Source of the DNA: Gnetum montanum
Lineage: Eukaryota; Streptophyta; Gnetopsida; Gnetales; Gnetaceae
DNA length: 63,799 nt
Direction of reading: 5' to 3'
NCBI GenBank assembly: GCA_015680685.1
Contig: MNCI01020108.1
Span: 282,244-346,042, forward strand
Below the pieces are notes generated by a model. The model was given only the letters and a program-made list of their open reading frames with translations. It searched no databases and was not told the DNA's origin. Positions 10,467 through 23,100 of this stretch are shown in pieces. Position 1 is the first letter of the stretch. Every line of letters starts with the position of its first letter. The position numbers and the translations under genes were made by a program.

Positions 10467-11402
10467 TGATGAAGTGTCAAAGTGTCACGTCGACAGGCCC
10501 CCGTTGATACAACATCATCCACAAGTTCCCATTAACGCAACCTTATCTACATGGTGTTTCCCCATTGATGGGGTCGCATTGACGTAGCATTTGTTGCATT
10601 TATGAGGCCTTGTTAATGTAACTCTATAATAAAGTCTATAAATATGCACTCATTTGTTGTGTTTAGGGAATGTTTAGTCATAGTTGTAGTAGAGCTCTTC
10701 TAGTTTTGTCATTTGAGAGTTAGAATATTTTTTTTTGAGTGCCTACAGCAAGAGTCAGAAAGTCTATGGATCTTTATTTGGGCATTGATCTACTTGAGCA
10801 CACTAGTGTGAACAACAATAAAGATGAGCCTTTTGATCAAACCTTCTAACACTTGGAATAGATTAATGATTTATTTGATTTCTTTCTAGATTTACCATTT
10901 TCATTAATTACCTAATTAATTAAGATAAGTAAGACTTTAATTAATTAATTAATTAAGCTAAATAGATTAAACACATAAGTATGAACACTTCAAGCATAAC
11001 ATATAGTACTTGGTAATCCCAATAATGCTTAATGTGTGGTAACCTAGCAGTGTTGTATGTGTTTAGGATGTGTACATAAAGTGGGATTGAATGCTTATGT
11101 TAGGATAGTTAGTTATTAATTAGTAATTAGATTAGTTAAATTGGTTAATATATTAAGTTTAAACTTATTATCAATTGTAGGAAAATAAAATATAAAATAA
11201 TAAAAATCATGTGCCCCAATTACACTTAACCATACAACTAAGCTTCACAAGTGTAGTTGAAAAGACAATGATCATCATGATTAGATTTCACCTCCTAGAA
11301 CCAGTGTACTTAGGAACTTAAGGTTTGCGGAATTTGATCGGATTGCATAATGAATACTTGTTATTTGTATGATTGGAGGTAGGGTATACTCATCACTCAT
11401 CA
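10467..11402 (+). repeat. G1 5' LTR (LTR-B), 936 bp
   Basis: It starts TGATGAAG and ends ACTCATCA, followed by a tRNA-Asp-like primer site. The TATA box tataaata is at 10637-10644. The cytosine-rich U3 with gtcgacaggcccc and cgcattgacg is the GAGGCC/GTCGAC type. It lies head-to-head with LTR-H without a recognisable target repeat between them. Confidence 0.82.
10637..10644 (+). promoter_or_regulatory. TATA box of LTR-B
   Basis: TATAAATA about 170 bp into the LTR, in the same relative place as in the other LTRs of the family. Confidence 0.55.
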
Positions 11403-11403
11403 T

Positions 11404-11421
11404 TGGCGCCATTACCAGGGA
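11404..11421 (+). other. primer-binding site, G1, decayed
   Basis: TGGCGCCATTACCAGGGA differs from the tRNA-Asp complement at three places, all G to A. Two of these fall in former CG contexts. This suits methylation-driven decay of an old insertion. Confidence 0.8.
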
Positions 11422-11575
11422 CCTTTAGTTTGTTATGTGAACTATCTAGGACTTAGTAAAAAATTATTTAACATCATTGGAATGAACCATAAAGTGATAT
11501 CATACATTAAAATAACTACAACAATTATAAGAAAGCACACTACATTTCTTTTCTTCTAATACATGATGTCTTCTT

Positions 11576-14170
11576 CTCATAGAAGTGATTCTCCATCCAA
11601 GTCTGATAGAGTAAATGAGTAGGTGCCCCAGTAATACATAGTGATATATGCTCATCCTGATGAGTATGTACCCAATTTTACCTTCATCCAACACCAAGAT
11701 GAACAAGTGTGGTGGCGATACATGAAGGGCAACATTATGTTGCCATCTAATGGATCCATTCATTCGATGCTCCACCAAACTCTTATGCAGTTGGGCATTC
11801 AAGGACTTCATGCTAAATATGTTGTATAAGATAGCAACACTAGGGATTATCATCCCACCAATGTATAATGCTTAAGGGATCAACAACTAGAGTAGGGCTA
11901 TGAGCCTGCAAAGGGGAAGTGGTCCAATGATTCCCCATTCCTGGGGTACCAAAAAGATGGTGGAGAACCCTTCTATGGGGATTTTTCATACAGAGAGACT
12001 CCTCTCTTTAACTTCGGTGAAGGAGGTTAAAACTAGAACTTGTAGTCCATGATACATAATCCTAGTTCTAGCAAGGACAAATCCCATGACAAAGGGTGAT
12101 CCAAGGAGGAGAGTCATGCTAGGGATGCAGGCAAGTAGCATGATCATGATCATGGCCATGACCACTGGAAGAGGGAGTGGTAGGTACCATGATGGTGCTA
12201 GCCCTCCTTCCTCTTCACCTTCATCATCATCTTCTTTCTCTTTTGGTTCTGAACATAACTGTAGGGGACACAATCATGATGGAAGTGATCAATGGGACTG
12301 AGATGATCATAGGGATCATTGGGCAAGTCAAGATTCAGGTCGTGGGCATTCAAGAGAGGCTTGTCACTATGAATGAAGGGGTAGCAAAGGGCATTGTAGG
12401 CACCAGGGTCATGGTTATGATGAGCCTTTACTTGCTACTCAAAGTATGCTAAACATCACAAAGGTAGTGAGAATTCCAATAAGGCATGTAAAAGATAGTA
12501 GGATCAAGTAATTGAATATGAACAACATCCCCAAGTTTGAGGGGGATATAACTCTAATCCACAAAACCATCTTCAGGCTTTTCACAATGCTTGTGCCTTG
12601 CAAAATATAGAAAATGATTAGCAAAAGCTTAAGTTGTTTCCCAGGAAACTCATCAAAGAAGCAAAAAGTTGGTACCAATCCTTGGAGCTGGAATCAATAT
12701 GTAGATAGAGTTGGATGCTCGAACTATTCAACGATAAGTATCAAACGTACTCCCGAGTGTCCAATTTGAGAAGGAAAATCTAGGGTTCGAAGCAAGGAAC
12801 ACATTAGTCATTAGATGCTACCATGGGTAGATATTATTCCTTATTACACTAATGCCTTGGCCATGGTTACTCTTAGCAAAAACAACTTTACTACATCATA
12901 GATGGACTTTACTCTGAAATGAGAAGAACTCTTGGGATCTATACCCAAGGATCACTATTTGAGTTAAGAGTCCATTAGATCCAAAGGTTGATCAAATAGG
13001 TAGCAAAAGAAGAAGAAGAGTTGAGGAAATGTGAAAATGCAAAATAATACAACTAAGATCCTTCCATTCACAAGAGGGAGGTCTGATTTTGTAATAGTGA
13101 GGAGGAATCATCACTTGATGAGGTGGTGAACTGGAAAACCTTGCTGATTCAAAATTTTACCTTTAAAATTTTAGCTAAGATAGATTAGTTGTGGGATTCT
13201 ATGGATAGTATATTTCAAGCTATCTTGAAAATTGTTGAAGATTCCAAAGAATAAAGTAGTGATCGTGATCGCAGGAGGCAAAAGGAAGCTAAACATGTCA
13301 ATCAAAGGGATACGTGCAAGATTGCTACAGTAGAGGAAGTTGTGAAAATTGAATAATATGATGATGGTGAGTATGCCATTTACCAATATGAACATCCTAA
13401 AGGATGTTGCTCCATAATTTCACTCTTACAAGAGTTTGGGGTGTATGTTTTGAATCCACAACTAGAAAAAAGATAAACACCTGAAAGATTACCTTATCCT
13501 CAAAGTAATCCTATGTAGTTCCATTAGCAACAACAATATTATCTAAGTGGAACTCCATCACAACCATATGAGTAGTATCAATAGTGGCACCAACCACAAT
13601 CATGGGGGAAAGTACCACCAAGGTAATAGTACCCTTACAGGAATCCTTCCCTGGAGATATCTAAGGAAAAATGCATTTGGAAAGATTGAAAAGAAGTGAG
13701 TTCCATGCATTATGTACAATGATACAAGGTGCAATTGCATGTAGAAAATTTGGTCCATGAAATAAGCATTTATTTCCACATGCAGGCAGTGTGTACGTGA
13801 AGTAGATATTCAAAGGTGTCTATACTCAACAATCACAAAACAAGAGGGCACCTAGTGGCTAATTGTTGATTCTGAAAGCAACATAATGCACATAGAACCT
13901 ACTGGGAGACTAATATGTGCTTATGTCATAGGCATGGATGAACTAGAGCAAGTTCATCACCAACTCTCTAATAATGAAAAAAAATGATATTAATTGGGTA
14001 GAGTTGGAGATCCCTGATAGTTTCAAATAGGAGCCCCTAGAGTTAAAAACTCTACTTGCTAGCTTGGAATATGCATTTTTTTAAAATGACAAGTTAGTCA
14101 TACTTAATGCCAAACTTGCTTCTGAGCAAAAAGTAAAACTATTGAAAGTGGTCAACAAATGGTTAACAAG
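11576..14170 (+). pseudogene. Gypsy G1 gag to start of pol, many stops
   Basis: It starts MSSSHRSDSPSKSD at 11576. A DEYVPNFTFIQHQDEQ segment (about 11660-11710) matches the N-terminal Gag segment of G0 and G2. A His/Asp/Ser-rich stretch (12090-12300) follows, then the gag domain (about 12560-12740), and then a Glu/Lys-rich region (12940-13380) ending near YDDGEYAIYQYEHPKG. The segment MDELEQVHHQLSNN (about 13933) belongs just before reverse transcriptase. I could not identify the protease DSG motif, so that part seems lost or badly decayed. In-frame stops occur throughout. Confidence 0.7.
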
Positions 14171-15015
14171 TGATGAGTAGTGAGGTATCCCTATGCCCAA
14201 CCATACAAATCACTAAGCATTTACGCGTGATTCGGTTGAATTTGGTGGATTCTATAGTTTCTGGTGCACTAGTTCTATAAAAAGTAAACTTTGCATTGAG
14301 GACGTTTGTTGTCTTCCCAACTACACTTGTGAAGCTCAAGGTATGGTTTAAGTGTAATCGAGGCACATGATTTTTGTCATTTTATGTTTTATGTTTCTTG
14401 GTACTTAAAGCAAAGAGATGAAGTGGTTTAATAACTAATTTAGTTTCGTTAACTAACTAATCTCTAACTAGTCCTAACATAAGCATCCTATCCCACTTTC
14501 TGTACACATTCTAAACCCATGTATCCACTATTGGGTTACCAAGCACTATACTATTGGGTGCATCAACTAATAATGTTACTAAGATTACCAAGCGAATATG
14601 TGTTTATGCTTGAAGTGGTCGTACTTATGTGTCTTGAAGTTTAATTTAGCTTAATTAACAACATAATTAATGAAAACCATAAATACATAAGAAAATCATT
14701 AATCTATTCTAAGTGTTGTAAGGTTTGATCAAAAGGCTCATCTTTATTGTTGTACACACTCATGTGGTTTAGGTACAACAATGCTTGAATAAAGATCTGT
14801 ACACTTTCTGACTCCTATTGCGAGAGCTCAGAGAAATATTCTAATTTTCAAATGGACAAACTATAAGAGCTCTACTACTACTATGACTTTAATGTTGCAT
14901 AAACATGGATAGGAGCTTGTATTTATAGTTTTTTCTATAGGACTAAATTGATGGGGGTTCGTCAACAAGGCCACACCAATGGGGTCCCATTGATTGAACA
15001 CTTTGACGCTCATCA
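14171..15015 (-). repeat. G2 3' LTR (LTR-C), 845 bp
   Basis: TGATGAGTAG...GCTCATCA, directly followed (on the plus strand) by the polypurine tract complement tacccccatgac. It pairs with LTR-D at 26453-27383. The length difference of about 86 bp lies in indels, mostly in U3. Confidence 0.88.
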
Positions 15016-15027
15016 TACCCCCATGAC
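15016..15027 (-). other. polypurine tract of G2
   Basis: The minus strand reads GTCATGGGGGTA immediately before the 3' LTR. The same tract is next to LTR-F (62049-62060), and a decayed form lies next to LTR-E (53680-53691). Confidence 0.8.
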
Positions 15028-15229
15028 TGAGTAAAAACTCATCCTTGAGTTTCTTTACAAAATTGGGAGGGTATGGAATTATTGACTAACTCTTAAAAAA
15101 ACAAACTCACTTGACAAAACTAAGTGCCTAAGTGTACAAATCAATGAAATACAAAAACTGTGGTGTTCATGACATAAAATTGAACACCATGACATGACTA
15201 CAAAAAAATTAGATAGCACATCCTCTGAT

Positions 15230-17960
15230 GGCTTGAAGATGGTGGAGAAGGTTAGACAATCCTAGGTGGTGGAGGCTCTTGAGGTTCTGAAGGACCTTCG
15301 TTGGGTTTAGGCATGTGTAGTAGCTGAGGCAGCTATGGCTATCCTATTGTGGCTACAACCTCTGATTGAAGGAAAAAGGCATCTAGTAATGCCTTCATCT
15401 TTTCCTCCTTACTCTAGGGATCATTCACAGTCGACACAACATCACTAATGTGGGCTAGAATGGGGACATCCCATGGACAAGGCATTATGAGGAACATCTC
15501 CTTCATGTTGATAAACTAAGCAGTGAATTTTTTATGTTTAATATCGAATGCCCTAACTATGTTCTACAACTCTTGGTAGTTATTCATGCTCTTGGCCAAG
15601 TTCTTGATAGTTGATCATTAATCAATGAATTATGCCTTGAAAACTTTGAGTTTAATATTTGCCATAGTAAGCTTCTACTTGAAATCTTTGTGATGCTTGA
15701 ACTCAATTTTGTATAATAAGTACGAGTTGGCCACCTATTTCTCAAGTTTTGACTATAGTTTTCTGGCAATCAACATGGCCAAATTCACATAATGGAGATT
15801 GGTGAGCTTCATATATTCCATCATCTCCTCAATTTGCAATTCCTTCATGCTAATTTTTGCTTTGTTGTAGGTGTCTATGCCATTAATGATGGGTTGCCAA
15901 ACTTCTTTGCCTTGTTGGAGTTGCTAAAAGGCTTCATTCACTTTCACCTTTTCTAACTAGATGTGTTTTTCATTTATTTCTTTATGTAAAATAACGTGCT
16001 CTCTATAATGATCTTTAACTCTCTCAAATTTGAGAGGTTTCGATTTTAAAGAAGCTCCCTTGATTACAGTTTTCTGGCAAAGGGCATGAATCTCCTCCAT
16101 AGAGAGGTTTCCATTTTCTACTACCAATCTCCTTAGTTTTGTGTTTTCTCTAGCCACTTGCTCCTACTATTGATGGATGGAATCAATTAATTGTTGCTTG
16201 TACTCATCAATATTTTATAGGCAATGGTTTTCTGCGGTCAACTATACATTCTCTTGGTAGGTTTTATCGAAGGCCTTTTGAATCTTGTGTTGTGTGGCCT
16301 CTACTAAGGATTGGTAGAACACCATTGTCTCCATTACACCCTCAACCTTTTTTAGTTTAGCATGAAGCTATTTCATAGCTTCATCCCTTGTTAATGCTGG
16401 GTTGATGAATGTGAGGTCAGAAATCTAGGCTTTTAATTTAGTAGCTTCAATAGCCAAGTGTTTGTTCAGCTCCTTAGTTGTTTCAAGTTGCCCCTCCAAG
16501 ATGATATTCTTGTCCTTTGCCTCTAGTAGCTCTAACTAGGTTGTAGTAATATTGTCTAGAAGGTCAAAGACATCCAAAAGCAATTGCTCGATTCCCACCA
16601 ATTAGCCTAGTAGTTCTTTATGTTGTGGTGCATTTATTTTGCCACCTGTGATCCTTGCAGACATCTGCACATCTTTGAGTGTAGTGATGTCTAGTGTAGA
16701 TGTCGTAGGTGCATTGAGCATTTCAGCAATATGGTCAGTAACCACCTTTACTAGTATCTCTTGTCCTTGGTGCTGCATCACCAATACAATTGCCACCTAA
16801 CCTTTTTCTAAATGCACTGAGAAGGTCATAGTGTCATCAAAGATTTTTTGGAGTGGCTGCTATTTTGCAAGAGATATTATGTCTTCTCTAGCACTAGGAT
16901 TCGACCTTGCAGGTAGCTGTGTTCTTTGGGTTGAGAAAATAGATTCACTTGCGACCATCAAGATGATTATTTGGGCCACCTCATTTAGCTAACTTATTGT
17001 TGGTCTATATACGGATGGGTCCTTACCACTCATGCCTACTTGTTGCTCTTGTTTACTCAACAACCATTCTTGGTATTTGCACAACCGTTGGATGGTTATA
17101 GCAATGTCTGACATAGTTGTTTGAGTGGTAGGTGGAGGTGATGGTTGCTGCTCCTCTTCTTGGATAGTCATTACAGGCATCTTGTCTTTCATCATTTCCA
17201 TCCAATTGGTGACTAGAACATGCCTGACAACATCATTGGTGTAACGAACTATTCCTTCCCTCCAACAAAGTTTTTTGATAAGGCATGGAAAGGGAAGTGC
17301 CTTCCTTCCACATTCATTTTCTTTAAACTACTTCTCCATCTCAAGATAAATTAGCTATGGAAGGTTGATAGGGAATCTTCCACTTAGATTAATGCATGCT
17401 TGGGCAAAGAAGTTGATGATTTTGCTTGGCCTCATTGTGGGATTGAGGTGAAAGGTTGCAATCTTGTAATGGATCCTCTCTATCAATGTGAGCATGCTAA
17501 AATCCTTATGGTCAACATCATAGCATTTTCAAACCCATTCTTTTCTAATGTTGGGTTTTGCCTACATTGGAATCGTAGTAAGACTTTCCCTTATTTCTAG
17601 AAACCCCAACACTATAGCAATAGCTTGCACCAAGTATGAAATTGATATTTCCTTTATTTTTACTATGGATCTAGGCTACCTATTGTTCCAGAATAGAAAT
17701 GTCTCTCCCATGTACCACTCTCTGGTGGAAGTGATGATTGGCCACATGGGAGAGGCCTTTAGTTGGTCTTGAACTTCTTTTGGTGCTTGCTCTAGGAGAG
17801 GGCCAAAGTTTAACTCTTAGAGTACCATTTTTTGGACCTCCCTTTTATTAAGGTTAGCTTGAGATTTTCTTATGATGCTGGTGCATCATTTCAATGGGAA
17901 TATTTGGTTGCTACTTCTGGTTCTAGAATCTATCAGATAGATTCCACCTCGACCTCTTCT
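15230..17960 (-). pseudogene. third ORF of G2 (plant transposon-protein domain plus coiled coil)
   Basis: This reading lies between integrase and the 3' LTR, where Athila elements carry an extra or env-like gene. The N-terminal half holds FGPLLEQAPKEVQDQLKASP (about 17805-17745), EWYMGETFLFWN, and LPFPCLIKKLCWREGIVRY (about 17305-17250). That last pattern is typical of the 'putative plant transposon protein' domain found in plant Gypsy ORFs. The C-terminal half (about 16560-15780) is rich in Leu, Lys and Glu with heptad-like spacing (LVEATQHKIQKAFDKTYQEN; ARENTKLRRLVVENGNLS), suggesting a coiled coil. I see no signal peptide or clear membrane segment, so an envelope function is not supported. 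Several stops interrupt it. G5 has the same ORF at 53960-57000. Confidence 0.66.
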
Positions 17961-18479
17961 CTAAGAGGACTTGTGGCGTGGGTTGCTAGTTGTTCTTCTT
18001 GGGCCTATTCTTGGCCCTTTCTCATTCTAGGCTATTTCTCCCTTGGTTGAGATGGTCTTGCTTCCTACATGTGCTTTCCTTTGGATTCCATCTGTGGTCA
18101 CAACACATCCATGGATTAGTAGATATAATGTGTAACTTTTTTGAACACCTTCTCTCATTAGTTAGTTACACTTGGCTAAGGTTGGACCATGGAAAATTTA
18201 TTATTTTATTAATTATTTATTGTAAATGTCACTGAAGCTTGTTGGAAAGGTTTAACTCTTGTAATTTGGTGTTTAATAGTTGATTTCTTAGTTAAACCTT
18301 TGTAGGAGTTGGAAAAAATGGTGAAAGAGTTTCTATAAAAAATGACACATTTGTGGCCCCCAAGATGAAGAGCTCACATTCGATAGCTACAGGGTTGAAG
18401 AATGGAGTGATTTGGATAAAAATTTAGGAATTTATGGGCTCTAGAAGGTTCTAGGCTTTGAAAATTTGAAAGACTCCCT

Positions 18480-18625
18480 TAGCATTTGTGAGAAAATGTA
18501 AAAATTTTCAAGTTGGGTCAGGCCTATATATAGTATTTTTCTGCCATGCCAACGAGGCCCTGTATACAAGGCCTTGTATACAAGTCTTCTTTGTTAATGG
18601 GGCCTCATATATGAGGCTTGTAGGA
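18480..18625 (-). promoter_or_regulatory. possible internal U3-like promoter of G2 third ORF
   Basis: On the minus strand a cluster of GGCCTC/GAGGCC motifs (18550-18620) is followed by TATATATAGG (18523-18532), and the third ORF begins about 560 bp further on. The same order of motif cluster then TATA box is found in the LTR U3s, and in G5 at 57211-57300. Function is inferred. Confidence 0.45.
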
Positions 18626-18879
18626 AAAATTTTGAAATTTGAATATCTTAAAAAATACAAGAAATTTTTTAATGAACTTGGGGTGTATGAAGTCCTAGAA
18701 AAGCCAAGAATATGATAAAATCATTGAAGAGGATCTTTGAAAGCTCAAAAATTGAAAAATTTGATGGAGAATGTGTTTAATGAATAAAATATGTAAAGGA
18801 GCACATGGTCTAATATTAAAGATGGGTGTGCGAAAGATTCTGATTGTAAGAATGCCTAAGGATAAGGTGCTTAACAAAC

Positions 18880-20150
18880 CCAACTAAAAGATATGCAAGT
18901 GGATCCTCCCTATAGTAGGTACATGCCTTGTTTGCCCTTTCATAACCTCAACCTAAGGAGCCTATGGGCTCCAAAGATGATTAATGATCAATGGAAGTTA
19001 AGGACCAAAAATTAGAAGATTCTACCTAAGAATTCAAGTACATTAGACCAAGACACGGGATCAAGAACATGAACTTCAGTAGTAAGATGGGTTACAGTTA
19101 GCATAGATGGATGATGGAGAAGATGGAATGGAATTTCAAATTGAGATCATAAAAAGTTCCTTGTGAAGTTTTGTGTTTAAAATGACTTAGAAGATTCATC
19201 CTTAGTCTAGACCAAAACCAACCTCTTTCAGTGACTTTGCATCACCATTCCAAGACTAATCTACCCCCTTGAGACACAAGAGTGCACCCATAGAACAACC
19301 ACCATTCCATAAAGAGAAGAAAAGAGAAGTAGAAAGTGAGAGAGGGCTTTAGTTAGACAGGACCTTTAGGCATGGGTAACATGTATTTCTAGTCCCATAA
19401 CTAGTGTTTGTAGCCCATTTATTTATCTAAGGGGTGTGCTTTGAATTCCCAACATGTTTTTTTTTTTTTAAATTTATTTCTTTTTGGATGGGAATAACAC
19501 CATGTAAAGACTTTATTTAACTTCTTGTTATTGGTTGAAACAGAACGGTAAGAAGTCCATGAAAACAATTTAGCACCCAAGTAAGTAGAAGAGTACAAAG
19601 AGTATTAAGTCTCCTTGAAGTCTCACCCTATGAAAACCTTTGAGTCCTACCCAAATTTGGAAACTACAAAGGTCACAAATTTGTTAAAAGTTGATTTAAT
19701 GAAAGGGACCTCAAACTCCCAAAACAAGGAAAACCATAGAGTTTGTGAATGGATGGATGTCATGGACTCACTACTTATTCCATGAAAAATAAAATATGAC
19801 TTAGCCATTGATAGAAAAATTCAAAAATAAAAACGAGATATTAGCAAATAAAACATAAAGCACAAATCACCATTAATAATAGCTACAACACCATTGTGTC
19901 TTGTTGGCACAAAGCATGTTTATTAGAAAAAATTTAAAAATCACACTCAAACAAAACAATGTAAAATATATAAGAAAGTTTAAAATATTCACAAAAGATT
20001 CAAATGTACTAATAATGGCGTAAAACAAAAAATGATGTAAAAATAGGAAAAATTTGAAAACCAAAAGTTGTAAAACAAATAACTTGTAAAATCAAAAACG
20101 TGGAAAACAAAAAATAGAAAAACTGAGGAGCCATATGGATGATTAGCACA
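18880..20150 (-). other. conserved noncoding spacer of G2
   Basis: There is no reading frame, yet the segment is recognisably conserved in G1 (30150-31440, plus strand), G5 (57560-58860) and G6 (62790-63799). Shared landmarks include gtgacttcgcat, caccattcc, agtgtttgtagccc, aaggggtgtgctttgaattc, a T-run and accatgca. It could hold RNA signals such as packaging or leader functions; this is inference. Confidence 0.6.
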
Positions 20151-23100
20151 AATGGCCATCTCCCTCATGACTAAGTTGGAAGGAGGAGATCCAAAAAATT
20201 GAGCATGGTTGTTCATTTGTTGAGGTATTTGTTGCACTGGCTTGCTTGGGCCCACGGAAAAGCTTTACTTTTTGGATATTGACCAACTACTAATTATTTG
20301 GGCTCTTAGGTTTGTATATAGTCATGGCCCCAGAAGAAAAGGTTTCATAAATTATATAAGGTCCCTTCCAAAACATTTGAAACCTTTTTTTCTTGGGTAC
20401 ATGTGTGGGGTTCCAATAGAGAACCTTATTTCTAGGTTGAAATTTTACTTTCCGTATTCTAAGGTCATGTCGTTGTTTGTTGAATGCCTTGTGCACTTCA
20501 TTCAAAGATAGTGCCACTAATTGATTTTTATCTAGCACATTCAAGTTGATCAATCTTTCTTTCTATGCTAGGCTTAAGTCAAGGTTCAAATCACATGTTG
20601 TTGAGAGTGTATGAAGGTCAGATTGAATCGGAAGCATTGGAAGTTTTTTGTACACCAACTCGTAGGAAGAGTAGTTAATAGGGAGTTTCCACGTGGAGTG
20701 GTAGGCCCAAAAGGCATCATTGAGTTTTATGCTCCAGTCTCTCTTATATTTTCTTATGGTCCTTGTTAGGATCTTTATGATCTCCCTATTATTTTCCTTA
20801 GCTTGACCATTGGCTTGGGGGTGATAGGGTGTTGTTAATTTATGTTCAACCCCCAAGCATTACATTAACTTTCAAAAAGTGGCCCCTATAACATGGGTTC
20901 CATTGTTAGAAATTAGTGCATGTGGCACTTGTAAAATGGATTCCATTATTAGAAATTAGTGCATGTGGTACCCCAAACCTATTTACAACATTTTGTTGTG
21001 CAAATCTAGCAACAGTGAATGATGTATAGTCAGTGACAGCTATTGCTTCTATTCATTTGCTGTAGTAATCGACTGCTACGATGATGTACACCTTTTCATT
21101 GGACATGGGTGTGATGGGACCCATGACGTCAATGCTTCATATGTTAAAGGGATCTAGTGGTTGAATCCACTATTGAGGATCTTCCATTCGAGTGGTCATC
21201 CCACCATCTCATTGATAGTGCTTATAGGATTAGATAAATTGGTGGGCATCCCTAAAGATTGTAGGCCAATAGTATCTTGCCATTAGGATTTTTATGGCTG
21301 TGTGCCTCCTTGCATAGTGGCCTTGGAAAGGGCCTTCATGAACATCCTAGAGAACATTTAGTTGATCCACATCAAGGACACACTAACAAACTAGGCCATT
21401 AGCACACAACTTGTAAAGGTGTCCATTGATTTCCATGAAGTGCTTTGCTTGATAAAGAAACTGTTGTTTCTTCCTAAATTCTAGATCTTGTGGCATCTCT
21501 TGAGTGAGATGGTAAGTGAGGATGCCATTGTATCATTTTTTTTGTGGGAACTTGTTCATTTATTTCTCTTGTAAAGAGGAGTTCTTCTAGAAATTGATCA
21601 GAGAGCAAGGTCTCCTCCTCTTTATTATCCCATCTTAACCAAGAGAGATGGTTAGTGATCATATTCTTAGTCCCTTTTCGATCTACCATTGTGAGATCAA
21701 ATTCCTACAAGATCATGAGCCACTATATGATATGGGAGCTCACTATTGGCTTATTCATTAGGAAGCGAATAACACTGTGATATGTGTGCATAAACACCTT
21801 GTAGCCAAGCACATAGTGCCTAAAATTTTCAAGAGCATACACCACTATCATTAGTTCTTTCTCAATTGTGGTGTAATTTAACCGTGCATCCAAAAATGCT
21901 TTAACTCACAAAGTGGATGTAACATGAATGTTTCTTATCATCCAACTACATAATCACAACTCCTAGGGCATAATTACATGCATCAATCATTATGTGAAAT
22001 GGTCTAGACCAATCTGGTACTCATAGAATTGGAGTTTCTATGAGTTTTTCCTTTAGCTATTGGAATGCATGTTCACACTCCTTAGTCTAGATGAATGGAG
22101 CATCTTTCTTGGTAAGTTTAACCAACAGCTTTGTGATCTTAGAGAAATTCTCTATAAATCACTGGTAGTAGCTAGTGTGCCCAAGGAATGATCAAACATC
22201 TTTGACTATCTCTAGTTGGCGTATGATTTCTTGAATGATCCTTATCGTTTTTAGGTCTACCTCAATCTCTGGCTGAGTAATTTTGTGCCCCAATACTATG
22301 CATTCTTGGACCATTAAATGGATTTTCTACCAATTGATCCTAAGGTTTGTTTCAACACATCTTTTTAGTACTTCCTCAAGACGATCCAAGGCTTGCTCAA
22401 ATGTAGCCTCATAGGTAGAAAAGTCATCCACAAAGACTTCTATCCTACTACCAATTTGCTATTAAAAATACTAAGGACTAGGTATTAAAATGTTGCAGGG
22501 GCATTGCATAGACTAAATGGCATCTTACAATATGCAAAAGTCCCCTAGGGACTCATGAATGTTGTCTTGACTTGATATTTGGGTGCAATCTAGATTTGGT
22601 TATAGCCATCATAACCATCTAAGAAGCTATAAGAATAATGCCCAGATATGGTGTCCAACACTTGGTCCACAAATGATAATGGAAAATGATCTTTAAAGGT
22701 TGCCATATTCAATAACCTAGAGTCAATGTAGACACGCCACCTGCCACTTTTCTTTTGGCATAATTACGATTGGACTAACCCACTCACTATCCATGATGGG
22801 ATAGATGAACCTTGCCTTGAGGAGTTGCTCTATTTCCTTTTTGATGATCTACTTCAACTTGGGATTTAGCTACCTTTTTGGTTTCATGGTTGGGCCAATG
22901 TATATGCGATGCTAGCATATCCTTGAATTGATTCCAGTTAGTTCAGGATATGACTAAGAAAAGGCTATTAGCCATTTGTTGACCACCATTAATAGCTTAT
23001 CTTTTTGTTCAAGAGAAAAATTTGCATTAATTATGATTAGCTTGCCATTGTTTAAAAATGCATACTCCATGCCAGTTGGTAGAGTTTTTAACTTTATGGG

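Noticed and set aside
12086-12452. Frames rich in His, Ser or Met around 12.1-12.4 kb
   Set aside because: Off-frame readings of the low-complexity part of G1 gag.
17400-18235. Four overlapping plus-strand frames, some hydrophobic
   Set aside because: They are antisense to the third ORF of Gypsy G2 and its upstream region; the hydrophobic runs come from the complement of Lys/Glu-rich codons.
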